A stretch of 64,000 nucleotides of DNA, taken from positions 992,001-1,056,000 of the forward strand of contig NZ_FMZF01000001.1 of NCBI RefSeq assembly GCF_900102745.1. Direction: 5' to 3'. Source of the DNA: Geodermatophilus telluris. Its GTDB lineage: Bacteria; Actinomycetota; Actinomycetes; Mycobacteriales; Geodermatophilaceae. The position numbers and the translations under genes were made by a program. The notes under the pieces were generated by a model. That model was given only the letters and a program-made list of their open reading frames with translations. It was not told the DNA's origin and ran no database searches. Numbering within the stretch: the stretch's first letter is position 1; each line of letters starts with the position of its first letter. Positions 1 to 8,539 of the stretch are shown here, one piece after another.

Positions 1-1383
1 CAGCACGCTCTCCAGCTCGAACGGGCTGATCTTGTAGTCGCTGGCCTTGAACACGTCGTCGGTGCGCCCGACGTAGGTGATGTAGCCGTCGGCGTCCCGG
101 GTCGCGACGTCGCCGGTGTGGTAGTACCCGCCGGCCATCGCCTCGGCCGCCCGCTCCGGGTCGCCCTGGTAGCCGGTCATCAGGCTCAGCGGCCGCTGCG
201 AGAGGTCCAGGCAGATCTCGCCGTCGTCGCCCTGCTGCCCGGTGACCGGGTCGACCAGCACCACCGGCACGCCCGGCAGTGGCCGGCCCATCGAGCCCGG
301 CCGCACCTCGGCACCGGCCGGGTTGCCCACCGACGCCGTCGTCTCGGTCTGGCCGTACCCGTCGCGCAGGGTGAGCCCCCAGTGCCGGCGCACCTGCTCG
401 ATGACCTCGGGGTTGAGCGGCTCGCCGGCGGCGATGACCTCCCGCAGCTGCCCGGGCCCGCCCGACAGGTCGGCCTGGATGAGCATCCGCCACACGGTCG
501 GCGGCGCGCAGAACGTGGTGATCCCGGCCTTGCGGACGCGGGTGAGCATCGCGGTGGCGTCGAAGCGCCTGTAGTTGGCCAGGTAGACGGTCGCCTCGGC
601 CGCCCACGGCGCGAAGAAGCAGCTCCACGCGTGCTTGGCCCAGCCCGGCGAGCTGATGTTGAGGTGCACGTCACCGGGCTGCACGCCCAGCCAGTACATC
701 GTCGACAGGTGCCCGACCGGGTAGCTGACCTGGGTGTGCTCGACCAGCTTGGGCCGGCTGGTGGTGCCGCTGGTGAAGTACAGCAGCAGCGGGTCGCCGG
801 GCTCGGTGCCCGGGTGGCCGAGCGGCGCGTCCGGCGCGCCGGCGGCGTCGGCGTAGGGCGCCCAGCCGGCGGCCTCCCCGCCGACGACCACCCGTCCGTA
901 GTCGCCCGGGACGTCGGCGAACTTGCCGGCCTCGGCGACGTCGGCGACGACGTGGCGGGCGCCGGTGCGGCCGATGCGGTCGGTCAGGTCGGCCGGCGGC
1001 AGCGCGGTCGTGGTCGGCATGATCACCGCGCCGAGCTTCATCACGGCGAGCATGGACTCCCACAGCTCGACCCGGTTGCCGAGCATGAGGACGACGCGGT
1101 CGCCGCGCCGCACGCCGCGCTCGCGCAGCCACGCGGCCACCTGGTCGGAGCGGCGGGACAGCTCGGCGAACGACCAGCGGCCCTCGCTGCCGTCGTCCTC
1201 GCTGATGACCAGGCCGGGCCGGTCGACGCCGCGGGCGACCTCGTCGAACCAGTCGACCGCCCAGTTGAACGGCCCCTCGATCACCGGCCAGCGGAACTCG
1301 GCCGCCGCCCTCACGGGGTCGCCGCGCAGCGCGAGCAGCTGGTCGCGGGCGGCGCGGTAGGCGGAGGTGGCGGTGCCGGGCAT
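1..1383 (-). CDS. Acyl-CoA synthetase, AMP-forming (3' end cut by window edge)
   Basis: Member of the ANL superfamily that activates a carboxylic acid as acyl-AMP and transfers it to CoA. About 460 residues are visible from an ATG at 1383. The AMP-binding loop reads YFTSGTTSRPKLVEHT, followed by SPGWAKHAWSCFFAPW, the acyl-binding segment DGYGQTETT and the hinge-proximal YHTGDVATRDADGYITYVGRTDD. The C-terminal lid with the catalytic lysine lies beyond base 1. The TSRPKLVEHT variant is typical of medium-chain/AcsA-like members, so a short- or medium-chain fatty or aromatic acid is the likely substrate (inference). It is divergent from a GAF-LuxR regulator, and a dyad lies in the shared promoter region, which suggests local control. 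Confidence 0.9.
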   Translation of the reverse strand, partial: MPGTATSAYRAARDQLLALRGDPVRAAAEFRWPVIEGPFNWAVDWFDEVARGVDRPGLVISEDDGSEGRWSFAELSRRSDQVAAWLRERGVRRGDRVVLMLGNRVELWESMLAVMKLGAVIMPTTTALPPADLTDRIGRTGARHVVADVAEAGKFADVPGDYGRVVVGGEAAGWAPYADAAGAPDAPLGHPGTEPGDPLLLYFTSGTTSRPKLVEHTQVSYPVGHLSTMYWLGVQPGDVHLNISSPGWAKHAWSCFFAPWAAEATVYLANYRRFDATAMLTRVRKAGITTFCAPPTVWRMLIQADLSGGPGQLREVIAAGEPLNPEVIEQVRRHWGLTLRDGYGQTETTASVGNPAGAEVRPGSMGRPLPGVPVVLVDPVTGQQGDDGEICLDLSQRPLSLMTGYQGDPERAAEAMAGGYYHTGDVATRDADGYITYVGRTDDVFKASDYKISPFELESVL

Positions 1384-1501
1384 CGGCGGCTCCTCGTCGG
1401 GCGGGGTGCGGACCGGTGCATGGTCCGCCCGGCTCCCGGCGCGCCGCCACCCCCGTTCGCGCCGGTCGGCCGGAGGGCCGCCGGGGCCGCCGGGCGCCCC
1501 G

Positions 1502-1531
1502 GTGACCTGCGGTAACGTGACCCCGGTCACG
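1502..1531. promoter_or_regulatory. GTGACC/GGTCAC operator-like repeats in divergent promoter
   Basis: CGTGACC (1516-1522) and GGTCACG (1525-1531) form a dyad with a 2-base spacer. A further direct half-site GTGACC sits at 1502-1507. A -10-like TAACGT (1513-1518) for the plus-strand regulator overlaps the dyad. The position between the acyl-CoA synthetase and the LuxR-type gene suits an autoregulatory operator, which is inferred only. Confidence 0.4.
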
Positions 1532-1561
1532 AGCGTCGCCGCCGAGCGAGGAGGTCTGAGC

Positions 1562-2434
1562 GTGTCCCTGCCGGCAGCCGCGCGCCCCGACGACCGCGAC
1601 GCGCTGCGCGCCGCCGTCCGGGAGGTCCGCGCGGGCTCGGGGATGAGCGTGGCGTTCGCCGGCCCGGTGGGCAGCGACAGCGTCCGCATCGAGGAGATCG
1701 TCGGCGCGCGCACCCGCTACCTGCGGGGGCTGGACGTGCGCTCCGGCGCGGGGCTGGGCGGCCGGGTGCTGCGGGAGGGCCGGCCGGCCGGCGTCGAGGA
1801 CTACTCCAGCGCGCTGGACATCACCCACGACTACGACGGCCCGGTGCTGGCCGAGGGGCTGTGCACGGTCGCCGCCGCGCCGGTGCTGGTCACCGGCCGC
1901 CCGCGGGCGGTGCTCTACGCGGCCAGCAGGGAGAACGGGTCGGTGGGCGACCGGGTGCGCGACGCGCTGGGCCGGGCGGCGGCGCGGATGGCCGCCGAGC
2001 TCGCCGTCCGCGACGAGGTGGACCGCCGGCTGGCCCTGATGGCCGCGGCGTCCTCCGGCCCGCCGGCCGACGCGGACCCGGCCCGGTGGGAGGAGGTGCG
2101 CGCCGTGCACGCCGACCTGCGGCTGGCCGCCCAGGCCACCGAGGACGCCGCGCTGCGCGACCGGCTGCTGGCCGCCTGCACCCGGCTGGCGGCGCTGGGC
2201 GGGAGCCGCGAGGAGTCCGGGCCGGGACCGGCCGTGCCGGTGCACCTGTCCGGCCGCGAGGTCGACGTGCTCACCCAGGTGGCGCTGGGCTGCAGCAACC
2301 GCGAGGCGGCCGCCCGGCTGTCGCTGCGCCCGGAGACGGTGAAGAGCTACCTCGGCTCGGCGATGACCAAGCTCGACGCGCACACCCGCCTGGAGGCCGT
2401 CGTCCGCGCGCGCCGGCTCGGCCTGCTGCCCTGA
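1562..2434 (+). CDS. GAF domain LuxR-type transcriptional regulator
   Basis: A 290-residue regulator. The N-terminal 165 residues read as a GAF sensor (IEEIVGARTRYLRGLDVRSGAGLGGRVL, then AAPVLVTGRPRAVLYAA). The C-terminus is a LuxR helix-turn-helix (LSGREVDVLTQVALGCSNREAAARLSL, then ETVKSYLGSAMTKLDAHTR). There is no receiver domain, so it probably responds to a small ligand. GTG at 1562 was chosen because a strong GAGGAGG lies just upstream; the frame stays open further upstream without a better start. This architecture commonly sits next to acyl-CoA synthetase genes in actinobacteria, and here it is divergent from one, so it may control fatty or aromatic acid activation (inference). Confidence 0.88.
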   Translation: MSLPAAARPDDRDALRAAVREVRAGSGMSVAFAGPVGSDSVRIEEIVGARTRYLRGLDVRSGAGLGGRVLREGRPAGVEDYSSALDITHDYDGPVLAEGLCTVAAAPVLVTGRPRAVLYAASRENGSVGDRVRDALGRAAARMAAELAVRDEVDRRLALMAAASSGPPADADPARWEEVRAVHADLRLAAQATEDAALRDRLLAACTRLAALGGSREESGPGPAVPVHLSGREVDVLTQVALGCSNREAAARLSLRPETVKSYLGSAMTKLDAHTRLEAVVRARRLGLLP

Positions 2435-2441
2435 CGGCGGC

Positions 2442-3476
2442 TCAGCGCCGCACGCGGGCCAGGGCGGCGCGGGCGTCGTCGTCGAGGCGGCGCACCAGCT
2501 CGCCGGCGGGCAGCGGCTCGACCAGGCGGTGGGCCTGCCCGGCCCACATGTTGACCCCGCCGGCGTCCCCGGCCGCTCGGGCGGCGGCGCGCAGCGGCGT
2601 GGTCAGGTGGTGCACCTGCGGGTAGGCCGACGGCGCGGCCGCGGAGTGCTCGGTGAGGAAGCGGTTGACCAGCCCGCGGGCGCGCCGCCCGCTGAAGGCG
2701 CGGGTCAGCGCGGTCGCCCCGACGGCGGTGAGCGCCTCGCGGTGCGCCGGGGAGGTGCCGGCCTCGGGGCAGGCCAGGAACGCCGTCCCGAGCTGGGCGG
2801 CCTCCGCGCCGGCCACGAGCACCGCGGCCACCGAGGGCCCGTCGACCAGCCCGCCGGCGGCGACCATCGGCAGGTCCGCGGCCCGGGCGACCAGCCGCAG
2901 CAGCGCCAGCAGCCCGTACTCCCCCGCCCCGTCGTCGTCGCGGAAGCCGCCGCGGTGCCCGCCGGCCTCGACGCCCTGCACGACGAGGGCGTCCGCGCCG
3001 ACGTCGCGGGCGGCCACCGCCTCCTCCGGGGTGGTGACCGTGACCAGCACCAGCGCGCCGGCGTCGTGCAGCGTCGCGACGACGTCCGGGCGGGGCAGGC
3101 CGAAGGTGAACGACACCACCGGCACCCGCTCCTCGACGCAGACGGCGACCTTGGCCTCCCACGCGTCGTCGTCGTCGTACCGCGGGTCGCCGAGCTCGAC
3201 GCCCCACCGGTCGGCCTCGGCCCGCAGCTCGGCGGCGTAGCGGCGCACCGCCTCGTCGTCGGCGCGGGGCCCGGGCAGGAAGACGTTGACGCCGACCCGC
3301 GCCCCCGTCATCCCCCGGACGGCGCGGACGTCGTCGCGGACCGCCTCCGGCGTGCGGTAGCCCGCGGCCAGGAAGCCGAGCCCGCCGGCCTCCGACACCG
3401 CGGCCGCCAGGGCCGGCGTGGACGGCCCGCCGGCCATCGGCGCCTGCACGACCGGTCGGGTCAGCTCGAGCACCAC
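2442..3476 (-). CDS. Nitronate monooxygenase (2-nitropropane dioxygenase family)
   Basis: FMN-dependent TIM-barrel enzyme of 344 residues that oxidises alkyl nitronates such as propionate-3-nitronate. It opens with the family motif ELTRPVVQAPMAGGPSTPALAAAVSEAGGLGF. It also carries the GVEAGGHRGG loop, which contains the catalytic-histidine region of class I enzymes, and the phosphate-binding PMVAAGGLVDG and GTAFLACPEAG segments. The start is one of two adjacent GTG codons (3476 or 3473). It follows the AAA-VWA gene by 10 bases on the same strand, so the two are probably co-transcribed. Role is probably detoxification; the family assignment is firm and the substrate is not known. Confidence 0.9.
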   Translation of the reverse strand: MVLELTRPVVQAPMAGGPSTPALAAAVSEAGGLGFLAAGYRTPEAVRDDVRAVRGMTGARVGVNVFLPGPRADDEAVRRYAAELRAEADRWGVELGDPRYDDDDAWEAKVAVCVEERVPVVSFTFGLPRPDVVATLHDAGALVLVTVTTPEEAVAARDVGADALVVQGVEAGGHRGGFRDDDGAGEYGLLALLRLVARAADLPMVAAGGLVDGPSVAAVLVAGAEAAQLGTAFLACPEAGTSPAHREALTAVGATALTRAFSGRRARGLVNRFLTEHSAAAPSAYPQVHHLTTPLRAAARAAGDAGGVNMWAGQAHRLVEPLPAGELVRRLDDDARAALARVRR

Positions 3477-3486
3477 GCGGCCATCC

Positions 3487-5367
3487 TCACCCCAGCAGGC
3501 GGGTGAGCGCCGGGCCGAGGTCGCGCACCGTGCGCACCATCTGCGCCGTCCCCCCACCGCGGGCGGCCAGCGACCGGGCGGCCTCCTCGGCCTCGGGCGT
3601 GGGCAGCGGGCAGAGCACGTGCAGCCGGTCGAACCCGCCGAGCGCGGACTCCGGCGGGTCGCCGGTGGTGTGCAGGCAGTCCGACAGCAGGACGACGACC
3701 CGCTCGTCGGCGACCTCGGCGGCGAGCTGCTGGCGCGCGGCGCGCAGCGCACCGGCGAGGTCGGTCATCCCGTGGCCGCGCAGGGTCAGCAGGTGGGTGA
3801 CGACGTCCTCGGCGGCCCGGCGCTGCCCCTGCCGCTGCACCACCTCGACCTCGCGGCCGAAGGTGATCAGGCTGGTGTGCAGCCGCTCGTCGCCGGTGAG
3901 CACGACACCGGCCGCGGCGACCGCGGCGATCGCCACCCCCAGGCCGGTCATCGAGCCGGAGGTGTCCACGGCCAGGCACACCGCCCGCCGGAGCCCGGTC
4001 CAGCGGCGGGTGACCAGGTCGCCGGGCTGCAGCGGGGTGCCGAGGTCCCAGCGGTCGAGGGTGCGGTCGAGGTCGAGGTCGCCGTCCCCGCGCCGGTCGG
4101 GCACCAACCGGCGGGTGCCGCGGGTGCGGGTGCGGCCCACCCGCCCCACCTGCAGGAACACCCGGCCGGCCAGCCGCCGGGCCGCCGCGCGCAGCTCCCG
4201 GTCGGTGGCGGCGGCGAGGTCGGTGAGCAGCGCGGCCGCGGCGTCGGCGTCCTCGGCCATCAGCGCGGCGAAGGCCTCCTCGTCGAGCTCCCCGACCTCG
4301 GGGCTGACCTCCTCGAAGGCCTCGTGCCGGGCGGCCATCTCCCGGCGGCTGGTCTGCCGGCGCGTGCTGCCCCCGCCGCGGCGGTCGCGGCGCAGCGAGG
4401 ACGCGGAGTCAGGGCCCGCCGGGGACTCCGGCGGGCCCTCACCTTTTCCCGAGCCGTCCCCGGGGTCGGGCTCGGCGGGCGGGGGGTCCTGCTCGTCGGG
4501 CGGGGGTGGGCCGGTCTCGGGCCAGACGTCGTCGAGGATGTCGTCGATGACCGCCTCGGGGGTCCGCTCGACGCCGTCGGCGACGCGGATCCGGCCCGAC
4601 AGCGCGGCGTAGGCGGCGTCCCGGGCGGTCTCGCGGGCGCCCTCGGCCCCCAGGCCCGACTGCCCGCGCACGTCGAGCAGCCCGCCGAGCAGCAGCACGA
4701 GGTCGGTGGCGCCGCGCACCGAGGAGCCCATCCGGACGTCGCGGTGCTCGCGCGAGGCACGCACCAGCCGGACGGCCAGGCCGATCAGCGCCGGCGGCGC
4801 CCCGGTGACCGCGCCGACGATCGCCCGCTCGGCGGCGGCGTCCTGGTAGCCGAGCACGACGCGGCACATGCGGTCGGCAATCGCCTGCCCGACCCGCGCG
4901 GTGCCGATGGCGTCGAACGGGTTCATCGCGGCGATCAGCCGGAACCCCGCCGCCGCCCGCACGTGACCCAGCCGCGGCACGGTGATCTCGCCCTCGGTGA
5001 GCACCGTGATGAGGACGTTGAGCGTCTCCTCGGGGATCCGGTTGAGCTCCTCGAGGTAGAGCAGCCCGTGCCCGCGCATCGCCGTCAGCAGCGGCCCGTC
5101 GGTGAAGCTCTCGGGCACGTACCCCTCGGCGAGCACGGCGGCGGGGTCGTACTGGCCGATGAGGCGGGCCGGCGTCAGCTCGGCGTTGCCCTCGACGAAG
5201 ACGACCTCCTGGCCGGCGTCGGCGGCGATGGCGCGCAGCAGCGTCGACTTGCCCGTGCCCGGCGGCCCCTCGAGGACGACGTGCCGGTTGGTGCGCAGCG
5301 CGACGGCGAGCACCTCGCGCTCCCGCTGCAACCCGATGACCGGGTGCGGCGCGGTCGGGTTCCCCAC
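3487..5367 (-). CDS. Fused MoxR-type AAA ATPase and von Willebrand A protein
   Basis: A 626-residue cytoplasmic protein joining two modules that are usually separate. Residues 1-270 are a MoxR/CbbQ-like AAA+ ATPase: Walker A GPPGTGKS at 34-41, Walker B LLYLEELN around 102-109, and sensor segment RLIAAMNPFDAIGT. An acidic, Pro/Gly-rich linker follows (about 285-345). The C-terminal VWA domain carries an intact MIDAS motif DTSGS at 468-472. Pairs of this kind act as chaperones that remodel metalloenzymes (CbbQ/CbbO, NorQ/NorD, Mg-chelatase). It sits at the downstream end of a run holding a separate MoxR/VWA pair. The target is unknown, and a Mg-chelatase-like annotation would be an alternative. 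Confidence 0.85.
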   Translation of the reverse strand: MGNPTAPHPVIGLQREREVLAVALRTNRHVVLEGPPGTGKSTLLRAIAADAGQEVVFVEGNAELTPARLIGQYDPAAVLAEGYVPESFTDGPLLTAMRGHGLLYLEELNRIPEETLNVLITVLTEGEITVPRLGHVRAAAGFRLIAAMNPFDAIGTARVGQAIADRMCRVVLGYQDAAAERAIVGAVTGAPPALIGLAVRLVRASREHRDVRMGSSVRGATDLVLLLGGLLDVRGQSGLGAEGARETARDAAYAALSGRIRVADGVERTPEAVIDDILDDVWPETGPPPPDEQDPPPAEPDPGDGSGKGEGPPESPAGPDSASSLRRDRRGGGSTRRQTSRREMAARHEAFEEVSPEVGELDEEAFAALMAEDADAAAALLTDLAAATDRELRAAARRLAGRVFLQVGRVGRTRTRGTRRLVPDRRGDGDLDLDRTLDRWDLGTPLQPGDLVTRRWTGLRRAVCLAVDTSGSMTGLGVAIAAVAAAGVVLTGDERLHTSLITFGREVEVVQRQGQRRAAEDVVTHLLTLRGHGMTDLAGALRAARQQLAAEVADERVVVLLSDCLHTTGDPPESALGGFDRLHVLCPLPTPEAEEAARSLAARGGGTAQMVRTVRDLGPALTRLLG

Positions 5368-5406
5368 GCGGTTCCTCCCTCGGCTCCTGCCTCGACGGCG
5401 GACGGC

Positions 5407-5448
5407 GAGGCCTGCACACCGGCCCGTGCGGACCAGTGTGCAGGCCTC
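5407..5448 (-). terminator. Hairpin after alcohol dehydrogenase gene
   Basis: Perfect 13-bp stem (5407-5419 with 5436-5448) and 16-base loop, beginning 8 bases past the stop codon of the minus-strand alcohol dehydrogenase. No U-tract is visible, as is usual in high-GC actinobacteria. Confidence 0.6.
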
Positions 5449-5455
5449 GGGGAGG

Positions 5456-6595
5456 TCAGGCCGGGGTGCCCTCCAGCGGCGGGGTGTCGAACACGATCAC
5501 GCCGCGGATGTTCTTGCCGTTGACCAGGTCCTCGTAGCCCTCGTTGACCTGGTCGAGGGTGTAGGTCTTGGTGATCAGCTCGTCGAGCTTGAGGTCGCCC
5601 GACTGGTAGAGCTCGATCATCTTCGGGATGTCGTGGAACGGGTCGCCGGAGCCGAACAGGCTGCCCTTGACCGTCTTCTCGAACAGCGTGAGCAGCGAGC
5701 TGCTCAGCTCGATGTTGTTCTTCGTCGGGTCGGCCAGGCCGGTGATGACCGCCGTGCCGCCCTTGCGGATGGTGTTGACCGCGTCGGTGACCACCTTGGC
5801 GTCGACCACGCCGACGGTGATGATCGCCTTGTCCGCCCCGACGCCGCGGGTCAGCTCCTGGACCAGCTCCTGGGCCTCCTCGGCGGTCTCGCAGCTGTGC
5901 GTGGCGCCCAGCTGCTCGGCGGCCTCCCGCTTGTTGGGCAGCGGGTCGACGGCGATCACGTTGCGCGCCCCGGCCAGCGCCGCGCCCTGCACGCTGTTGA
6001 TGCCGATGCCGCCGATGCCGTAGATGACGATCGTGTCGCCGGGCTCGGTGGCCGCCGCGTGCACCGCGGACCCCCAGCCGGTCGGCACGCCGCAGCCGAT
6101 GAGCACGACCTTGTCCAGCGGCAGGTCGGGGTCGACCTTCACCGCGGAGTTCTCGCTGATCACGGCGCGCTCGGAGAACGTGCCGAGCATGCACATGCCG
6201 CCGTAGTCGTTGCCCTCGGCGTCGTGGAAGCGGAACGTGCCGTCGGGCAGGTTGCCCACGAGGATCGACGCGCCCATGTCGCAGAGGTTCGACTTGCCCG
6301 TCGAGCACCAGCGGCAATGGCCGCAGACCGGCAGGAACGAGCAGACGACGTGGTCGCCGGGCTGCAGCCGGGTGACGCCCGGCCCGACCTTCTCGATGAT
6401 CCCGGCGCCCTCGTGGCCGCCGACGATCGGGAACTGCGGGACGATGTCGCCGTGCCGCAGGTGCTCGTCGGAGTGGCACAGGCCGGCGGCGACGTAGCGG
6501 ATGAGCACCTCGCCGGCCTTCGGCTCGTCGAGCTCGAGCTCGGTGATCTCGAACGGCTGCCCGGTGTCGCGCAGCACCGCTGCCCTGGTCTTCAT
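5456..6595 (-). CDS. NDMA-dependent (mycofactocin-type) zinc alcohol dehydrogenase
   Basis: A 379-residue medium-chain zinc alcohol dehydrogenase. Visible are the catalytic zinc ligand Cys40 (GLCHSDEH), His61-Glu62 (GGHEGAG) and the four structural-zinc cysteines at 91, 94, 97 and 105. The nucleotide-binding loop is YGIGGIGINS. Overall sequence (MKTRAAVLRDTGQPFEITEL at the start, long CMLGTFSERAVI segment) matches the actinobacterial NDMA-dependent family. In those enzymes the NAD cofactor is tightly held and is reoxidised by the peptide-derived carrier mycofactocin. ATG at 6595 has a GGGAGGG ribosome site. No mycofactocin genes are in the window. Substrate is probably a primary alcohol, not determinable here. 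Confidence 0.88.
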   Translation of the reverse strand: MKTRAAVLRDTGQPFEITELELDEPKAGEVLIRYVAAGLCHSDEHLRHGDIVPQFPIVGGHEGAGIIEKVGPGVTRLQPGDHVVCSFLPVCGHCRWCSTGKSNLCDMGASILVGNLPDGTFRFHDAEGNDYGGMCMLGTFSERAVISENSAVKVDPDLPLDKVVLIGCGVPTGWGSAVHAAATEPGDTIVIYGIGGIGINSVQGAALAGARNVIAVDPLPNKREAAEQLGATHSCETAEEAQELVQELTRGVGADKAIITVGVVDAKVVTDAVNTIRKGGTAVITGLADPTKNNIELSSSLLTLFEKTVKGSLFGSGDPFHDIPKMIELYQSGDLKLDELITKTYTLDQVNEGYEDLVNGKNIRGVIVFDTPPLEGTPA

Positions 6596-6710
6596 CGACC
6601 CTCCCGTCCTCGGCCGCCGCGGCTCGACGGCACGTCCTCGGTCCGGCCATCGTTCGGCCGCCGGTGTGACGGGGGCCACCCCCGGACGGGGGTGGCCCGG
6701 GGTGGGGACC

Positions 6711-7286
6711 TCAGCGGCGGCGGGGCAGGACCCGGCGGGCGTCCCCGGCCCGCGCCGCGTCCAGGGGCACCGCGCTGGTGAGCACGGCCGGCCCCAGCCG
6801 CAGCACGCCGTCGGTCAGCGGCGCGCACCGCACGCCACCGCGGCCGCGCAGCCCGCGGTGCGCGCCGGGCGCGAGCACGGTGTCCAGCCAGGCGCACGGG
6901 TGGGCCGGGCGGCCGCCCTGCAGCAGCACCACGCCCTCCCCGCAGTCGAGGGCGAACCGCTCACCGCGCAGCGCCTCGACCTCCGCCCCGCGCAGGACGA
7001 CGTTCCGGCGGGCCAGCAGCGGGTCGAGCGGGCCGGTGCCCAGCTCGGCGGCCAGCGCCTCGACCGACTCGGCGGCCAGCACGGTGACGGCGGCGTCCCG
7101 GTGCGCGGGCCGGCCGGCGTAGCGGTCCCCCACAATCCCGTGCCCGGCGCGCACCTCGACCCGCGCGACCCGGTCGCCGTCCTGGGCCGGGACACCCCCG
7201 CCGGGCCGCCCGTCGTAGCGGTGCACCGGCGAGACCAGCAGTCCCACCACCTCGACGTCGCAGGTGAACGGCAGGTCGGCACTCAC
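6711..7286 (-). CDS. MOSC domain protein
   Basis: A 191-residue protein with a MOSC (molybdenum cofactor sulfurase C-terminal) fold: HGIVGDRYAG near residue 50, AAVTVLAAESVEAL, RRNVVLRG, and a cysteine in GGRPAHPCAWLD. MOSC proteins bind molybdenum cofactor or sulfur and take part in cofactor trafficking or sulfuration. It lies 102 bases downstream of xdhC on the same strand, fitting a helper role for the molybdoenzyme maturation cluster. A stand-alone MOSC protein of this length resembles YiiM-like hydroxylaminopurine reductases, but no ferredoxin domain is attached. Specific activity is unknown. Confidence 0.82.
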   Translation of the reverse strand: MSADLPFTCDVEVVGLLVSPVHRYDGRPGGGVPAQDGDRVARVEVRAGHGIVGDRYAGRPAHRDAAVTVLAAESVEALAAELGTGPLDPLLARRNVVLRGAEVEALRGERFALDCGEGVVLLQGGRPAHPCAWLDTVLAPGAHRGLRGRGGVRCAPLTDGVLRLGPAVLTSAVPLDAARAGDARRVLPRRR

Positions 7287-7388
7287 CTCCCACTCCCCGT
7301 GATCATCGGCAGGTGGACGCCCGGCACGCCGGCCGCGACGACCACACGCCGATGACCACGGCGGGTCGTCGGGGTCCGGGAGACCTCG

Positions 7389-8510
7389 TCACCGTTCCGC
7401 GGTGCGGTGGATGGGCCCCTCGGTGCCGGTCAGCCGCTCCCCCGACCCGCCCCAGCGCCCGGCGATGATCTCGGCGGCGATGGAGACGGCCGTCTCCTCG
7501 GGGGTGCGGGCGCCGAGGTCGAGGCCGATGGGCGAGGAGAGCCGGGTCAGCTCGTCCTCGGTCAGCCCGGCCTCGCGCAGCCGGTCCAGCCGCTCGTCGT
7601 GGGTGCGCCGCGACCCCATCGCGCCGACGTAGGCCACCGGGAGCCGCAGCGCCACCTCCAGCAGCGGCACGTCGAACTTCGGGTCGTGGGTGAGCACGCA
7701 GAGCACCGTGCGCTCGTCGATCCGGCCGGCGTCGACCTCGGCCTGCAGGTAGCGGTGCGGCCACTCGACGACGACCTCGTGCGCGTCGGGGAACCGGCGG
7801 GCGGTGGCGAACACCGGCCGCGCGTCGCACACGGTCACCCGGTAGCCGAGGAAGGCCCCGACCCGGGCGACGGCGGCGGCGAAGTCGATGGCGCCGAACA
7901 CCACCATCCGAGCGGGCGGGGCGAACGAGGAGACGAACAGGGTCAGCTCGTCGCCGCGCCGCTCGCCGTCGTGGCCGTAGGTCAGCGTGCCGGTGCGACC
8001 GGCGGCGAGCATGCCGCGGGCGTCGTCGGCGACGGCGTCGTCGAGGCGCTGCAGCCCGAGGGAGCCGGAGCTGCGGTCGGGCCAGAGCACCAGCCGCCGG
8101 CCGATCCGGTCCTCCGGCCCGCGCACCACGGTGACGACGGCGACCGGCTCGTGGCGGCCCACCGACTCGGCGATCTCGCCCAGCTCGGGGAAGGACTCGC
8201 GCGACACCGGCTCGACGAAGACGTCGAGGATGCCGCCGCAGGTCAGGCCGACGGCGAAGGCGTCGTCGTCGCTCACGCCGTAGCGCTCCAGCGTCGGGAC
8301 GCCGGTCTCGACGACGTCCTTGGCCTCCTCGTAGACCGCCCCCTCGACGCAGCCGCCGGACACGCTGCCGACCGCGGTGCCGTCGGGTCCGACCAGCATG
8401 GACGCCCCGGCCGGCCGCGGCGCCGAGCGCCAGGTGGCCACCACCGTCCCCATCCCGACCGTCTCCCCGGCCTGCCACCAGCCGACCAGGTCGTCGAGCA
8501 CGTCACGCAC
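7389..8510 (-). CDS. XdhC/CoxF family molybdenum cofactor maturation protein
   Basis: A 373-residue member of the XdhC family, which binds and sulfurates the molybdenum cofactor and inserts it into xanthine dehydrogenase/CO dehydrogenase-type enzymes. The N-terminal XdhC_CoxI domain has SVSGGCVEGAVYEEA near residue 50 and GLTCGGILDVFVEP near residue 93. The C-terminal Rossmann domain begins MVVFGAIDFAAAVARVGAFLG, with the usual GxGxxA loop altered to GAIDFA. It ends with the family signature VAYVGAMGSRRTHDERLDRL and SSPIGLDLGARTPEETAVSI. GTG at 8510 has an AGAGAGG site upstream. It follows the CoxE-like gene by 29 bases, so it is probably in one operon with coxD and coxE. Confidence 0.9.
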   Translation of the reverse strand: MRDVLDDLVGWWQAGETVGMGTVVATWRSAPRPAGASMLVGPDGTAVGSVSGGCVEGAVYEEAKDVVETGVPTLERYGVSDDDAFAVGLTCGGILDVFVEPVSRESFPELGEIAESVGRHEPVAVVTVVRGPEDRIGRRLVLWPDRSSGSLGLQRLDDAVADDARGMLAAGRTGTLTYGHDGERRGDELTLFVSSFAPPARMVVFGAIDFAAAVARVGAFLGYRVTVCDARPVFATARRFPDAHEVVVEWPHRYLQAEVDAGRIDERTVLCVLTHDPKFDVPLLEVALRLPVAYVGAMGSRRTHDERLDRLREAGLTEDELTRLSSPIGLDLGARTPEETAVSIAAEIIAGRWGGSGERLTGTEGPIHRTAER

Positions 8511-8539
8511 CGTCGTCCACCTCTCTGTCGCCCGCCTGC

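Noticed and set aside
7299-7359. Imperfect inverted repeat GTGATCATCGGC/GCCGATGACCAC between xdhC and the MOSC gene
   Set aside because: One mismatch and a 37-base loop make it weak as a terminator, and co-transcription of the two genes looks possible, so it is not called as a feature.
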